The notes below the pieces were generated by a model. The model was not told the origin of the DNA and made no database searches. It saw only the letters and a program-made list of their open reading frames with translations. A program made the position numbers and the translations under genes. From Mycobacteroides saopaulense (GTDB lineage Bacteria > Actinomycetota > Actinomycetes > Mycobacteriales > Mycobacteriaceae), in NCBI RefSeq assembly GCF_001456355.1, contig NZ_CP010271.1:4340001-4404000 (forward strand): a stretch of DNA of 64,000 bases. The letters run 5' to 3'. Each line of letters opens with the position of its first letter. Positions within the stretch are counted from its first letter, which is position 1. Below, piece by piece: positions 42,245 to 52,604 of the stretch.

Positions 42245-43432
42245 GTGCCACAACGTCTTACGGCCTGGCGATTTGTCACGACCTTCGGCGTGATCAGCAT
42301 GCTCGCCGACATCGTCTACGAGGGTGCCCGCTCGATCACGGGGCCACTGCTGGCCTCGCTCGGCGCCACCGCCCTGGTCGTCGGGGTGGTCACCGGAATC
42401 GGCGAGGCCGCGGCCCTCGCGCTGCGTCTGGTATCGGGCCCCCTGACCGATCGAACCCGCACGTTCTGGGCATGGACCATCGCCGGCTACGCACTGACCG
42501 TGGTCACCGTTCCCTTTCTGGGGATGGCCAGCGTGCTGTGGGTGGCCGTCGCCCTGGTGATCACCGAACGCGTGGGTAAGGCGGTACGCAGTCCTGCCAA
42601 GGACACCCTGCTATCCCACGCCACGTCAGTCACCGGGCGCGGCAAGGGCTTCGCCGTGCATAAGGCCATGGATCAGCTCGGTGCCATCACCGGCCCGTTG
42701 GTGGTTGCCGGGATGCTCGCGTTCACCCATGGGAACTACCGACCTACGTTCGCCGTACTGGCAGTCCCCAGTGCTGCCACGCTTGTCCTGCTGTTCTGGC
42801 TACGTCGACGAGTGCCGCATCCCGAGCGGTACGAGGTCACGGAAGAAGCCACCGATATGCCAACGACACGCCAGAAACTCGAACTACCGGTGAAGTTTTG
42901 GCTCTACGCGGGATTCTCCGGGCTCACCGTGTCGGGGTTCGCCACCTTCGGCGTGCTGTCATTCCACATGGTCAACCGGGGCGTGCTCGCCCCGGCCGCG
43001 GTGCCGTTGGTGTACGCCGTAGCGATGGCCGCCGCTGCCGTGTCAGCTCTTCTCTCGGGTTGGGCATATGACCGGATAGGCCCGAAAACCCTTGCCGTTC
43101 TGCCCATTGTCGGGGCGGTGGTACCGATGCTGGCATTCACGGACTCGCTCACCGGTGTCGTGCTCGGAGCGCTGTTGTGGGGCACCGCGGTGGGCATTCA
43201 GGATTCCACCCTGCGTGCGGTGGTCGCAGACCTCGTGCCGTCGGGGCGCCGCGCCACCGCTTACGGGGCGTACGCGGCGGTACTGGGCACGGCCACCGCG
43301 ATAGGTGGCGCGCTGACCGGGTACCTGTATGGCGTGTCGATTCCCATGCTGGTCGCGGTGGTCGGTGTGATCCAGTTGGTCGCGTTGATCGCCGCCGCGC
43401 CGACGGTGCTGCGGTACACCGATCAGGTGTAG
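42245..43432 (+). CDS. MFS transporter
   Basis: A 395-residue, twelve-helix MFS protein. The cytoplasmic loop between helices 2 and 3 carries RLVSGPLTDRTRTFWAW, a variant of motif A, and GVVTGIGEAAALAL precedes it. GTG 42245 (VPQRLTAWRF) is likely; an in-frame ATG at 42197 would overlap the hydrolase. The 12 helices are split by a polar central loop (PHPERYEVTEEATDMPTTRQ). Substrate unknown. Its 3' end overlaps prpR by ten bases. Confidence 0.7.
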   Translation: MPQRLTAWRFVTTFGVISMLADIVYEGARSITGPLLASLGATALVVGVVTGIGEAAALALRLVSGPLTDRTRTFWAWTIAGYALTVVTVPFLGMASVLWVAVALVITERVGKAVRSPAKDTLLSHATSVTGRGKGFAVHKAMDQLGAITGPLVVAGMLAFTHGNYRPTFAVLAVPSAATLVLLFWLRRRVPHPERYEVTEEATDMPTTRQKLELPVKFWLYAGFSGLTVSGFATFGVLSFHMVNRGVLAPAAVPLVYAVAMAAAAVSALLSGWAYDRIGPKTLAVLPIVGAVVPMLAFTDSLTGVVLGALLWGTAVGIQDSTLRAVVADLVPSGRRATAYGAYAAVLGTATAIGGALTGYLYGVSIPMLVAVVGVIQLVALIAAAPTVLRYTDQV

Positions 43433-44844
43433 GGCAGCCGGCTGCTGGCATCCTCATCGACGTGAACGCTGCGCCCGATATAGGGAAATGCACGCTGGGC
43501 ACATGATTCGCGCACGCACACCTTGCAGCCGGGGCCGATAGGCACCGCGGTCGACGGATCGTCGATCGCGATTCCCGTCGAATACACCAACCGATGGGCG
43601 TGGGCGATGTCGCATCCCAAGCCGATCGCGAACGACTTCGGTGTGCTGAGAAACCCGCCGGTCGCGGTCGACGTCGTCCTGGCGATCCAGAAGTACAGGC
43701 GACCATCCGGCATTTCGGCGACCTGCGTCACGAATTGACCGGGTTGCGAGAAGGCGTTGTGAATCACCCACAGCGGGCAGTTTCCACCCACCCGCGAGAA
43801 GTGAAATGCCGTGGCCGACTGCCTCTTCGAGATGTTTCCGGCTCGATCCGTGCGGACGAGGATGAACGGCACACCTCGGCTCGACGGTCGTTGCAACGTC
43901 GACAAGCGATGACATACCGTCTCGAACCCCACCTCGTAACGACGGGCCAGAATGTCCATGTCGTAGCGCACCGCCTCGGCATCGCGGTGGAACTGTTGAT
44001 ACGGCAACAGAAACGCGCCCGCAAAGTAGTTGGCCAACCCGATACGCGCGACGCCGACAGCTTCCGGGCTGAGTTGCTCGGCACCGGAAAGGATCGCCGC
44101 CATGGTCTCCGTCTGCGTCAACAGCGCCAGTTGGGTGGCCATCTGGAAGGCACGCTGTCCGGGCGTGAGCCAATGCGCGATGCGCAATACCCCGGTCTCG
44201 TGATCGAAGCGACGCTTCGACGAATCCGACAGTGCCCCAACCTTGTCCACAGTAACCGTGATGCCGTGGTCCTGTTTCAACACGGCGGCCAACTGGACGT
44301 CGAGCCCACCGATGTGCAGTCCATAGCGCTCGAAGAGATCCTCGGCCGCGGTGTCGAGCTCACCCAGGTAATTCTTGTGATCGTAGAAGAAGTCTCGAAC
44401 CTCTTCGAATGGCATGGGGCGCAGCGGTTCTCGTATCGATTCGCCGATAGTCGCCGCATTCTCGGTGGCGCGATAGCTCTCCAACTCCGCAGTGGTGTCC
44501 CGGAGTCTGCGATGCATACCGACCAGCGTCTGCCCGACCGACGGCATCCGGGCGACCAGCTCCTCGAGCTGCAGATCGCTGATCTCCCCCACCGCCGCCT
44601 CGGTGAAGATCTCGCCGAGGTCCGCCACCAGCCGGGCGTCGGAGTCCGGCGAGAAGTAATGCGGTGAGAGATCGAACCGTTCGGTGAGCCGCAGCAGGAC
44701 CGCAACCGTCACCGGCCGCGCGTCGTTCTCCAGCTGGTTCACGTAACTGGTCGACAGGTCCAGAACACGTGCGAGCGCCGCTTGCGTCAGGCCGCGCTCC
44801 TCGCGCAACCTCCGCAACCGCGCACCGGCGAACGGTCTGGACAT
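43423..44844 (-). CDS. prpR: Methylcitrate cycle regulator PrpR
   Basis: A 473-residue XRE-type activator with an N-terminal helix-turn-helix (about residues 8-60; LRRLREERGLTQAALARVL, LSTSYVNQLENDAR) and a C-terminal domain with a Cys-rich motif (GPGCKVCVRESCAQRAFPY) that binds a 4Fe-4S cluster in the M. tuberculosis homolog Rv1129c. PrpR senses short-chain acyl-CoA and controls prpDC, icl1 and itself. ATG 44844 is chosen; the frame runs to 44916. Divergent from prpD, with candidate boxes between them. Confidence 0.93.
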   Translation of the reverse strand: MSRPFAGARLRRLREERGLTQAALARVLDLSTSYVNQLENDARPVTVAVLLRLTERFDLSPHYFSPDSDARLVADLGEIFTEAAVGEISDLQLEELVARMPSVGQTLVGMHRRLRDTTAELESYRATENAATIGESIREPLRPMPFEEVRDFFYDHKNYLGELDTAAEDLFERYGLHIGGLDVQLAAVLKQDHGITVTVDKVGALSDSSKRRFDHETGVLRIAHWLTPGQRAFQMATQLALLTQTETMAAILSGAEQLSPEAVGVARIGLANYFAGAFLLPYQQFHRDAEAVRYDMDILARRYEVGFETVCHRLSTLQRPSSRGVPFILVRTDRAGNISKRQSATAFHFSRVGGNCPLWVIHNAFSQPGQFVTQVAEMPDGRLYFWIARTTSTATGGFLSTPKSFAIGLGCDIAHAHRLVYSTGIAIDDPSTAVPIGPGCKVCVRESCAQRAFPYIGRSVHVDEDASSRLPYT

Positions 44845-44867
44845 GACGTGAGGATAACCCCCACAGT

Positions 44868-44894
44868 GTTCGCAATGTTTGCAAGATGTGCGAA
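44868..44894. promoter_or_regulatory. PrpR/RamB-type TTTGCAA box cluster
   Basis: In the prpR-prpD divergent region: TTCGCAA at 44869-44875, TTTGCAA at 44878-44884 and TGCGAA at 44889-44894. The known PrpR (and corynebacterial RamB) site is a TTTGCAAA-type palindrome. The cluster lies about 70 bp from the prpD start. It fits a self-regulating and prpD-activating operator (inference). Confidence 0.65.
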
Positions 44895-44962
44895 GTAAGG
44901 ATACAGAAATACACATTTACATGGTCTTTTGATCTATCGAGCACGTGCGTAATGTGCGGATC

Positions 44963-46489
44963 ATGCACGTTCACTCCGTACGCACCCGCCGTAGCGCCGA
45001 CGAGTTCCCCCGCGATCAACACCTCGCCTGGAAGATCGCCGAGGTTGCTGCCGACCCCGTCACCGTTCCTGCCGACACCGCGGCGATGGTCATCAACCGG
45101 ATCATCGACAACGCCGCCGTCAGCGCCGCCTCGGTCATCCGGCGTCCCGTCACCGTCGCACGCCGTCAGGCGCAGGCGCACGCGGCATCCTCCGGCGGGC
45201 TTACCGGTGGGCCGGGCGCCAACGTCTTCGGTGTCAGCGGCGGTTACTCAGCCGAGTGGGCCGCCTGGGCCAACGGCGTCGCGGTACGCGAGCTGGACTT
45301 CCACGACACGTTCCTGGCCGCCGACTACTCGCACCCCGGCGACAACATCCCGCCGCTGGTCGCGGTGGCCCAACAGCTCGGCATCGGCGGCAACGACCTG
45401 ATCCGCGGCCTGGCCACCGCCTACGAAACCCAGATCAACCTCACCCGTGGAATCTGCCTGCACGAGCACAAGATTGACCACGTTGCTCACCTCGGCCCCT
45501 CGGTGGCCGCCGGTCTGGGCACCATGCTGAAGCTGGACACCGAAACCATCTACCAGGCCATCGGCCAGGCGCTGCACCTCACGACGGCGACCCGCCAGTC
45601 CCGCAAGGGGCTGATCTCCAGCTGGAAGGCCTATGCGCCCGCGTGGGCCGGCAAGGTCGCCATCGAGGCAGTCGACCGTGCGATGCGGGGCGAGGGTGCG
45701 CCGTCGCCGATCTGGGAGGGCGAAGACGGCGTGATCGCCTGGCTGCTCGGCGGACCCGAGAAGCTCTACGAAGTGCCGCTGCCCGGCCCCGGCGAGGAAA
45801 AGCGCGCCATCCTGGACAGCTACACCAAGGAACACTCTGCCGAATACCAGAGCCAGGCGCCCATTGACCTGGCCCGCAGGATGCGCGAGCGCATCGGCGA
45901 TCTCGACCAGATCGCCACCATCGTTCTGCACACCAGCCACCACACGCACGTGGTCATCGGTACCGGCTCGAACGATCCGCAAAAGTTCGATCCGGATGCC
46001 TCACGCGAAACGCTGGATCACTCGGTGATGTACATCTTCGCCGTCGCACTGGAGGACGGCATCTGGCATCACGAGCGGTCCTACGCACCCGAGCGCGCGC
46101 ACCGCTCCGAGACCATCGAGCTCTGGAACAAGATCAGCACCGTCGAGGATCCGGAGTGGACCCGGCGTTATCACTCGACGAAGCCCGAGGAAAAGGCCTT
46201 CGGCTGTAAGGCGGTGGTGACCCTCAAGAACGGCGAGGTGATCACCGACGAACTCGCGATCGCCGACGCACACCCGCTCGGGGCACGGCCGTTCGCGCGC
46301 GAGAACTACATCGACAAGTTCACAGTGCTCTCCGACGGCGTCATCGACCAGCGTGAGCAGGATCGATTCCTCTCCGTGGCACAGGGACTGGCCGACCTGA
46401 AGGCCGGATCGCTCGGTGCGCTCAACCCGCTCGTGGATGCCGTTGTCCTGGACAAGGCGCCGACGACCCCGGAGGGGATCTTCAAATGA
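44963..46489 (+). CDS. prpD: 2-methylcitrate dehydratase
   Basis: A 508-residue MmgE/PrpD enzyme that dehydrates 2-methylcitrate. It resembles M. tuberculosis PrpD (Rv1130) closely, with [33 protein letters not shown] and [21 protein letters not shown]. The ATG 44963 ([16 protein letters not shown]) matches the Rv1130 start; two GTG codons upstream are possible. It opens the prpDBC operon, overlapping prpB by four bases. Confidence 0.95.
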   Translation: MHVHSVRTRRSADEFPRDQHLAWKIAEVAADPVTVPADTAAMVINRIIDNAAVSAASVIRRPVTVARRQAQAHAASSGGLTGGPGANVFGVSGGYSAEWAAWANGVAVRELDFHDTFLAADYSHPGDNIPPLVAVAQQLGIGGNDLIRGLATAYETQINLTRGICLHEHKIDHVAHLGPSVAAGLGTMLKLDTETIYQAIGQALHLTTATRQSRKGLISSWKAYAPAWAGKVAIEAVDRAMRGEGAPSPIWEGEDGVIAWLLGGPEKLYEVPLPGPGEEKRAILDSYTKEHSAEYQSQAPIDLARRMRERIGDLDQIATIVLHTSHHTHVVIGTGSNDPQKFDPDASRETLDHSVMYIFAVALEDGIWHHERSYAPERAHRSETIELWNKISTVEDPEWTRRYHSTKPEEKAFGCKAVVTLKNGEVITDELAIADAHPLGARPFARENYIDKFTVLSDGVIDQREQDRFLSVAQGLADLKAGSLGALNPLVDAVVLDKAPTTPEGIFK

Positions 46490-47403
46490 GTTCACTTCTT
46501 GCCTCTGCCACCGACGCGGCCACAAAACGCGCCGCGTTCCGTCAGGGCTTGTCGTCCGGTGAGCTGTTGCGCCTCCCCGGCGCCTTCTCGCCTTTGGTGG
46601 CCAAGCTGATTCAAGAAATCGGCTTCGAGGGTGTCTACGTATCCGGTGCGGTGCTGTCCGCGGATCTGGCGCTGCCCGATATCGGGCTGACCACCCTCAC
46701 CGAGGTATCCGCCCGGGGCCGGCAGATCGCGTCGGTCACCGACCTACCCACCCTGATCGACGCCGACACCGGCTTTGGCGAGCCGATGAGTGCCGCCCGC
46801 ACGGTAACCGTTCTCGAAGATGCCGGCCTGTCCGGATGCCACTTCGAGGATCAGGTCAATCCGAAGCGATGCGGGCATCTCGACGGTAAGGCCGTCGTGG
46901 AGCCCGCCGAGATGGTCCGACGGTTGCGCGCGGCGGTTTCGGCTCGGCGCGACCCCGATTTCGTGATCTGCGCCCGCACCGATGCGGCGGGCATCGAGGG
47001 GTTGCCCGCGGCCATAGACCGCGCCAAGGCCTATGCCGACGCGGGCGCAGATCTGATTTTCACCGAGGCACTCAGCAATATCGGCGAGTTCGAGAAGTTC
47101 CGTGCCGCAGTGGATGTCCCGCTACTCGCCAATATGACGGAGTTCGGCAAGTCGGACCTGGTGACTGCCGAACAACTGCGCGAGGTCGGGTACAACGTGG
47201 TCATCTATCCCGTGACCACCCTGCGGCTGGCGATGTTCGCCGTCGAGCAGGGCCTGCGTGAAATCGATTCGGCCGGAACACAGTCTGGTCTGCTGAATCA
47301 GATGCAGCACCGCAGCCGCCTCTACGAGCTGCTGCGCTACTCCGAATACAACCAGTTCGACACCGAGATCTTCAACTTCAGTCTCACCGGAGGTCCCCAA
47401 TGA
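46486..47403 (+). CDS. prpB: Methylisocitrate lyase
   Basis: A 305-residue isocitrate lyase superfamily enzyme that cleaves 2-methylisocitrate to pyruvate and succinate. The signature KRCGH appears in [11 protein letters not shown] and the Mg-binding DADTGFGEP is intact. M. tuberculosis has no dedicated prpB and uses Icl1/2 instead, so this species keeps the classical enzyme. ATGA overlaps join it to prpD and prpC. Confidence 0.95.
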   Translation: MSSLLASATDAATKRAAFRQGLSSGELLRLPGAFSPLVAKLIQEIGFEGVYVSGAVLSADLALPDIGLTTLTEVSARGRQIASVTDLPTLIDADTGFGEPMSAARTVTVLEDAGLSGCHFEDQVNPKRCGHLDGKAVVEPAEMVRRLRAAVSARRDPDFVICARTDAAGIEGLPAAIDRAKAYADAGADLIFTEALSNIGEFEKFRAAVDVPLLANMTEFGKSDLVTAEQLREVGYNVVIYPVTTLRLAMFAVEQGLREIDSAGTQSGLLNQMQHRSRLYELLRYSEYNQFDTEIFNFSLTGGPQ

Positions 47404-48527
47404 GCGCAGCGACTATTCCTCAAGCAATCCACAAAGGACTTGCCGGCGTCGTGGTGGACACCACCGCTATTTCGAAGGTCGTGCCGGAAACGAATTCGCT
47501 GACCTACCGTGGATATCCGGTCCAGGATCTGGCCGCCCGCTGCAGCTTTGAGCAGGTCGCCTATCTGCTGTGGCACGGCGAGTTGCCCAACGACGGCGAG
47601 CTGGCGCTGTTCTCGCAGCGGGAACGGGCCCAGCGTCGCTTGGACCGCTCGCTGATGTCCCTACTGGCCAAGTTGCCCGAAACCTGCCATCCCATGGACG
47701 TGGTGCGCACCGCCATCAGCTACCTGGGTGCCGAGGATCCGTCCGAGGACGACAGCACACCAGATGCCAACTACGCCAAGTCACTCCGCATGTTCGCGGT
47801 GCTGCCGACCATCGTCGCTGCCGACATGCGCCGTCGTCGTGGGCTGGACCCGATTCAGCCGCACAGCCACCTGGGCTACTCGGCGAACTTCCTGCGGATG
47901 TGCTTCGGCGAAGTGCCGGATCCCGTCATCGTGAAGGCATTCGAGCAGTCCATGATCCTCTACGCCGAGCACAGCTTCAACGCCTCCACCTTCGCCGCCC
48001 GCGTGGTGACCTCGACCCAGTCCGACATCTACAGCGCGGTTACCGCGGCGATCGGTGCACTCAAGGGCTCCCTGCACGGCGGTGCCAACGAAGCCGTCAT
48101 GCACGACATGATCGAGATCGGCGATGCCGCCAAGGCAGCGGAATGGCTGCAGGGCAAGCGGTCCCGTAAAGAGAAGGTCATGGGATTCGGCCACCGCGTG
48201 TACAAGAACGGCGACTCCCGAGTGCCTACCATGCGTGCCGCCCTTGAGGAAGTCGCGCAGGCTCGCGATGGCAGCCAGTGGCTGGAGATTTACAAGGTTC
48301 TCGAATCCGAGATGAACGCGGCAACAGGCATCAAGCCCAACCTGGACTTCCCCACCGGACCGGCCTACTACCTCATGGGATTCGATATCCCGTGCTTCAC
48401 ACCGATTTTCGTGATGAGCCGGATCACCGGCTGGACCGCACACATCATGGAGCAGGCGGCCGCGAACGCACTGATCCGGCCGCTGAGTGAATACTCCGGG
48501 AAGCCCCAGCGGACGCTGGCATCCTAG
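47400..48527 (+). CDS. prpC: 2-methylcitrate synthase
   Basis: A 375-residue citrate-synthase-fold enzyme condensing propionyl-CoA with oxaloacetate. Catalytic residues are seen in LHGGANEAV (His), MGFGHRVYKNGD (His) and GIKPNLDFPTGP (Asp). Its N-terminal KGLAGVVVDTTAISKV is typical of PrpC rather than of GltA2. It ends the operon; a perfect 20-bp hairpin begins 12 bp later. Confidence 0.95.
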   Translation: MSAATIPQAIHKGLAGVVVDTTAISKVVPETNSLTYRGYPVQDLAARCSFEQVAYLLWHGELPNDGELALFSQRERAQRRLDRSLMSLLAKLPETCHPMDVVRTAISYLGAEDPSEDDSTPDANYAKSLRMFAVLPTIVAADMRRRRGLDPIQPHSHLGYSANFLRMCFGEVPDPVIVKAFEQSMILYAEHSFNASTFAARVVTSTQSDIYSAVTAAIGALKGSLHGGANEAVMHDMIEIGDAAKAAEWLQGKRSRKEKVMGFGHRVYKNGDSRVPTMRAALEEVAQARDGSQWLEIYKVLESEMNAATGIKPNLDFPTGPAYYLMGFDIPCFTPIFVMSRITGWTAHIMEQAAANALIRPLSEYSGKPQRTLAS

Positions 48528-48538
48528 CCCGGACCCGC

Positions 48539-48592
48539 GAGTGTGCGGTTTGTGTCGATAGATCAGCAGTTTTCGACACAAACCGCACACTC
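48539..48592. terminator. Perfect 20-bp hairpin, bidirectional terminator prpC/GNAT
   Basis: Arm 48539-48558 (GAGTGTGCGGTTTGTGTCGA) and its exact complement at 48573-48592, with a 14-base loop. It lies between convergent prpC and an acetyltransferase, starting 12 bp after the prpC stop and ending one base before the GNAT stop. A strong terminator for both. Confidence 0.8.
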
Positions 48593-48593
48593 A

Positions 48594-49124
48594 TCACTCG
48601 GGACGTGAAAGTAGCCCGCCCACCCACCAGTCCCTGGGCTCGCCCGCCTGGTAGGCCCGTCGTCGAAGCAGCCCCTCCAGCTCGAACCCGACGGCCTCGG
48701 CCACGGCGCGCGAGCCGTCGTTGCCGACGACGGCCCACCATTCGATCCGGTGGATGTCTAGCTCGTCAAATCCCCACTGGCACAAGCGGCGAGCAGCCTC
48801 GACCGTGAGGCCCTTACGGCGATGTGCCGGGGCAGCCCAGTAACCGAGATCCACCACACCGCGCTCCATGCGCTTGAGTACACAGGTCCCGGCGAGTTCA
48901 CCCGATGTGGCCAGGTAGAAGCCCAGTCCGTACTGCACGTCCTGTGCCCATCCATCCGCCGACGCCGTGACAAACCGTCGAGCGTCCTCGGCCGTGTACG
49001 GCGAAGGCAACGGAACGAATTGCGCGATCAACGGGTCGTTGCACGCCTCGGCCAGAGCTCCTTCATCGGCCGCTGTCACGCACCGCAACACCAGCCGCTC
49101 CGTCTGCAACTCAACGGGTTCCAT
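48594..49124 (-). CDS. GNAT N-acetyltransferase (RimJ/RimL-type)
   Basis: A 176-residue GNAT protein with the start MEPVELQTERLVLRCVTAAD. The acetyl-CoA-binding R/Q-x-x-G-x-G/A region reads HRRKGLTVEAARRL, and the end is typical of RimJ/RimL (VGFELEGLLRRRAYQAGEPR). The ATG 49124 was chosen because an open frame further upstream covers the preceding gene and shows no family sequence. Substrate (ribosomal protein or small molecule) unknown. Confidence 0.82.
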   Translation of the reverse strand: MEPVELQTERLVLRCVTAADEGALAEACNDPLIAQFVPLPSPYTAEDARRFVTASADGWAQDVQYGLGFYLATSGELAGTCVLKRMERGVVDLGYWAAPAHRRKGLTVEAARRLCQWGFDELDIHRIEWWAVVGNDGSRAVAEAVGFELEGLLRRRAYQAGEPRDWWVGGLLSRPE

Positions 49125-49186
49125 GCGACGAGTCTTAAGCGACACTGTCGCACAGTCAACGGAAATTCCCGGCGACCGCGCCGTTC

Positions 49187-50086
49187 TCAGGAAGTCCGGC
49201 GTGGTGGCGACCAGTACGCGAGCATCTCCGCGAAGGTCTCGAAGGCGGGCCGCGCCAAACCGTACGGCGCCTCGAAATGAATGCTCAACGCGAAGCCCAG
49301 GTCCGCGACCCCGTCGATGACGCGTTTGTAGAGGTCGACGAGCTGTGGCCGCCGCGCATCGGGTTCGCAGGCAGACAGCGACTTGACGAAGGCCTGTTCG
49401 CGCGCAACGGCCTCGTTTCCGGGGTCCTGGATCAACCAATCGATCAGTCCGACCTTCGACTCCAACTTGGGCACGAAACCGAACGAAAGCAGCACCTCGG
49501 GCCGGTAATCGCTGGTGTACGCGAAGTCCCGCAGGAAACCCACCACAGCATCGGAGTACAGCAGCTGGGTCATGGCGAAGGTGGCGCCCTTGTCGCACTT
49601 GAACGAAAAGCGGCCCTGCTCCCCGCCGCGAGTGGGAATCAGGATCACACCCCGGTTCTCGACGATGTCATCGAACTTCGACAACGCGTCGGTCGGCGGG
49701 ATACCGGCGCCGTCACCGTCACTCATGGTGCGCGGCACACCCACGAAAATCACGCCGTCCATTCCGGCACCGGTGAGATCGGTCAGCCGGCCCCGCAGCG
49801 ATGTCTCATCCGAGAACGAGGTGACCTGCGTGCACAGTCCCCGCATCGTGGGCAGCTCCGATCGGATGATCGACCAATAGTCGACGACATCCAGCTTGGG
49901 CTTCATCTCCAGCGGCCGGTCGCCGTCCTCGGCGATCATCGAGGGGATCATGACGTGCTCGATACGGCCCTCGATCCCGAACTCGGCCGAGAACCGCAAC
50001 AGCTTTTGCAGCTCTTCCGATGCTCGCTCGTGGCCGCCATCGACGTTGGGAGGCACCAACTCCAACGCAACGGTATTCATCGACAC
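49187..50086 (-). CDS. Mycobacterial-type methylenetetrahydrofolate reductase, Rv2172c-like
   Basis: A 299-residue protein of the short, monomeric mycobacterial MTHFR type, described as lacking bound flavin. It aligns with Rv2172c: NTVALELVPPNVDGG, RIEHVMIPSMIAED, GVPRTMSDGDGAG and RPEVLLSFGFVPKLESKVGLIDWL. It should provide 5-methyl-THF for metE/metH. GTG 50086 has GGAGG six bases upstream and is preferred over the ATG six bases further. It follows metE on the same strand but a hairpin separates them. Confidence 0.85.
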   Translation of the reverse strand: MSMNTVALELVPPNVDGGHERASEELQKLLRFSAEFGIEGRIEHVMIPSMIAEDGDRPLEMKPKLDVVDYWSIIRSELPTMRGLCTQVTSFSDETSLRGRLTDLTGAGMDGVIFVGVPRTMSDGDGAGIPPTDALSKFDDIVENRGVILIPTRGGEQGRFSFKCDKGATFAMTQLLYSDAVVGFLRDFAYTSDYRPEVLLSFGFVPKLESKVGLIDWLIQDPGNEAVAREQAFVKSLSACEPDARRPQLVDLYKRVIDGVADLGFALSIHFEAPYGLARPAFETFAEMLAYWSPPRRTS

Positions 50087-50146
50087 CAGGTACCTCCGAT
50101 TTGGCAAAGAACTGGATAGCTAATGGTTTATACACCAATCAATTTC

Positions 50147-50187
50147 GTTGACGGGCAGTCCCCCACATACTGAGACTGCCCGTCAAC
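50147..50187 (-). terminator. 14-bp hairpin terminator downstream of metE
   Basis: GTTGACGGGCAGTC (50147-50160) pairs with GACTGCCCGTCAAC (50174-50187), loop 13 bases, just after the metE stop. No U-tract is visible. It should isolate metE from the MTHFR gene, which has its own AT-rich upstream stretch. Confidence 0.7.
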
Positions 50188-50196
50188 AATCCTGAC

Positions 50197-52467
50197 CTAT
50201 GCGCCCGCACGAACTTCGGTCGCGGCGGCAACCAGGTTGGCCAGCGAGGCGGTCACCTCGTCAACCTTCCGGGTCTTCAGGCCGCAGTCGGGGTTCACCC
50301 AGAGACGCTGCGCCGGAACCGCCTGCAGTGCCTCCCGCAGCGAGCTTGCCATCTCCGCTGCCGACGGCACCCGTGGCGAGTGGATGTCGTACACCCCCGG
50401 ACCGACGCTGTTGGAGAAGCCGATCGCGTTGAGGTCATCGAGCACCTCCATATGCGAGCGGGCCGCCTCGATGGACGTGACATCGGCATCCAGATCGGCA
50501 ATCGCACCGATCACTTCGCCGAACTCCGAATAGCACAGGTGTGTGTGGATCTGCGTCGCATCGGACACCCCCGACGTGGAGAGCCGGAACGCACCGACCG
50601 CCCAGTCCAAGTACGCAGGCTTGTCGACCGAACGCAGTGGCAGCAGCTCGCGCAGCGCGGGCTCGTCCACCTGGATGATCGCGATGCCGGCGTTCTGCAG
50701 ATCCACCGTCTCGTCCCGGATCGCCAGCGCGATCTGGTTGGCGGTGTCTGCCAATGGTTGATCGTCACGCACGAATGACCACGCCAGAATGGTCACCGGG
50801 CCGGTCAGCATGCCCTTGACGTACTTGGGGGTCAGCGACTGCGCATAGGTGGCCCACTCGACGGTCATCGAGTTCTGCCGTGCCACATCGCCGTACAGGA
50901 TCGGCGGACGCACGCACCGGCTGCCGTAGGACTGCACCCAACCGTTCTGGGTAGCGAAGAATCCGTCGAGTTGTTCGGCGAAGTACTGCACCATGTCATT
51001 GCGCTCGGGCTCACCGTGCACCAGCACGTCCAATCCCAACTTCTCCTGCAGCGCAATGACATCGGCCACCTCGGCACGCATCCGGCGCACGTATTCGGCA
51101 TCGTCGATCTCACCCTTGGTCAGCGCCTGACGAGCCTTACGGATCTCGACGGTCTGCGGGAACGACCCGATGGTCGTGGTCGGCAATTTCGGCAGCTTCA
51201 GCCGCTCATCCTGGCTACGCCGGCGATCGGCGGCATCACCGCGTGAAACACCAGAGGCCAGAATGGAATCCAATCGGGCCCGAATCTGGCCGTTGTTCAG
51301 ACGTGGGTCGGTCTTACGAGATTCGACGGCGGCGTTCGACGCCGCGAACTCGGCTGCGACGGCGTCACGGCCCTCACTCAGCGCCCGTGCCAGCACCACG
51401 ACTTCCTTGACCTTTTCGTCGGCAAAGGCCAGCCAGCTGCGCAGCTGATCGTCGAGTTCGGTCTCCGGTTCCAGCGAGTAGGGCACATGCAGCGTCGAGC
51501 AGGAGGTGGACACTGCCACCGAACCCGCACTACCCAGCAGGGTCCCGAGGGTGCCCAGTGCCGACTCGAGGTTGGTACGCCAGATGTTTCGCCCATCCAC
51601 AACACCTGCCACCACGGTCTTTCCGGACAGCTCAGGCACCGAGGCCACGTTCGAGGCAGACCCGTAGACCAGGTCCACCGCGATCGCCTCGATCGGAGTG
51701 CGCGCCAGCGCGGGCAGGGCCGCACCCAGATCACCGAAATAGGTAGCCACCAAGATCTGGGGACGATCGGCAACCGTGCCCAAACGGCCGTACACGCGCT
51801 CGGCCAGCTCCGGGCCATTCGGCAGGATGTCGGTGACCAGCACGGGCTCGTCGATCTGAACCCATCCGACGCCTGCCTCCGCCAGCTGCACCAGCAGCTG
51901 CTCGTATAGTGATACCACTTCGTCGAGTCGCTCGACGGGTGCGCCGGCACCATCCACCGACTTGCTCAACGCAAGAAAGGTGATAGGTCCGACGACCACC
52001 GGTCGTGCCGGAACATCTAGTGCCTGAGCCTCTTTCAGCTCACCGAACAGCTTCGCCGGGTTGAGCGTGAACTGTGTGTCCGGCCCGATCTCCGGCACCA
52101 GATAGTGGTAGTTGGTGTCGAACCATTTGGTCATTTCCAGCGGTGTGGCGTCGTCATTGCCGCGCGCGGCAGCAAAGTAGCGATCGAGGTCATCTGCAAT
52201 GCCCGCGACGCGGGGCGGCAACGCCCCCAAAAGCACCGCGGTGTCCAACACCTGGTCGTAGTAGGAAAACGTGTTCACGGGAACGGAATCCAGCCCAGCT
52301 GCGGCCAACGCGGTCCAGTTGTCGCGCCGAAGCCCGGCGGCGACCTTCTCCAGTTCCTCACGGCTGGTGCGCCCGGCCCAGTAGCTTTCGGTAGCCCGTT
52401 TGAGCTCACGACGCGGGCCGATGCGCGCCGAACCGAGCGTGGTTGCCTTCAATGGTTGAGTGGTCAT
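50197..52467 (-). CDS. metE: Cobalamin-independent methionine synthase
   Basis: A 756-residue MetE that transfers the methyl of 5-methyl-THF (polyglutamate) to homocysteine. Both barrel halves are present; zinc ligands lie in THLCYSEF (His, Cys) and [10 protein letters not shown] (Cys), with a central linker ([20 protein letters not shown]). ATG 52467 has AGAGGAC upstream. It is preceded by a cobalamin riboswitch, so it should be off when B12 is plentiful and MetH can work. Confidence 0.96.
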   Translation of the reverse strand: MTTQPLKATTLGSARIGPRRELKRATESYWAGRTSREELEKVAAGLRRDNWTALAAAGLDSVPVNTFSYYDQVLDTAVLLGALPPRVAGIADDLDRYFAAARGNDDATPLEMTKWFDTNYHYLVPEIGPDTQFTLNPAKLFGELKEAQALDVPARPVVVGPITFLALSKSVDGAGAPVERLDEVVSLYEQLLVQLAEAGVGWVQIDEPVLVTDILPNGPELAERVYGRLGTVADRPQILVATYFGDLGAALPALARTPIEAIAVDLVYGSASNVASVPELSGKTVVAGVVDGRNIWRTNLESALGTLGTLLGSAGSVAVSTSCSTLHVPYSLEPETELDDQLRSWLAFADEKVKEVVVLARALSEGRDAVAAEFAASNAAVESRKTDPRLNNGQIRARLDSILASGVSRGDAADRRRSQDERLKLPKLPTTTIGSFPQTVEIRKARQALTKGEIDDAEYVRRMRAEVADVIALQEKLGLDVLVHGEPERNDMVQYFAEQLDGFFATQNGWVQSYGSRCVRPPILYGDVARQNSMTVEWATYAQSLTPKYVKGMLTGPVTILAWSFVRDDQPLADTANQIALAIRDETVDLQNAGIAIIQVDEPALRELLPLRSVDKPAYLDWAVGAFRLSTSGVSDATQIHTHLCYSEFGEVIGAIADLDADVTSIEAARSHMEVLDDLNAIGFSNSVGPGVYDIHSPRVPSAAEMASSLREALQAVPAQRLWVNPDCGLKTRKVDEVTASLANLVAAATEVRAGA

Positions 52468-52524
52468 GCTGTCCTCTGTCTACGGCGTGGTGGCCACCGC
52501 CCAGGACAAGCAAGCCGAGCCCGA

Positions 52525-52551
52525 ATAGCCAGCACACGCTGTGCTGGCTAT
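52525..52551 (-). terminator. 12-bp stem hairpin, likely expression platform of the cobalamin riboswitch
   Basis: ATAGCCAGCACA (52525-52536), loop CGC, then TGTGCTGGCTAT (52540-52551), a perfect stem between the aptamer and metE. It would form a strong hairpin in the metE leader. Likely acts as a terminator or as a switch element when B12 binds; no U-tract follows (inference). Confidence 0.6.
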
Positions 52552-52604
52552 AACCGATTCGGCCATACGCCCATTCCGCGAGGCGATGATCCGCCGGATG
52601 CGGC

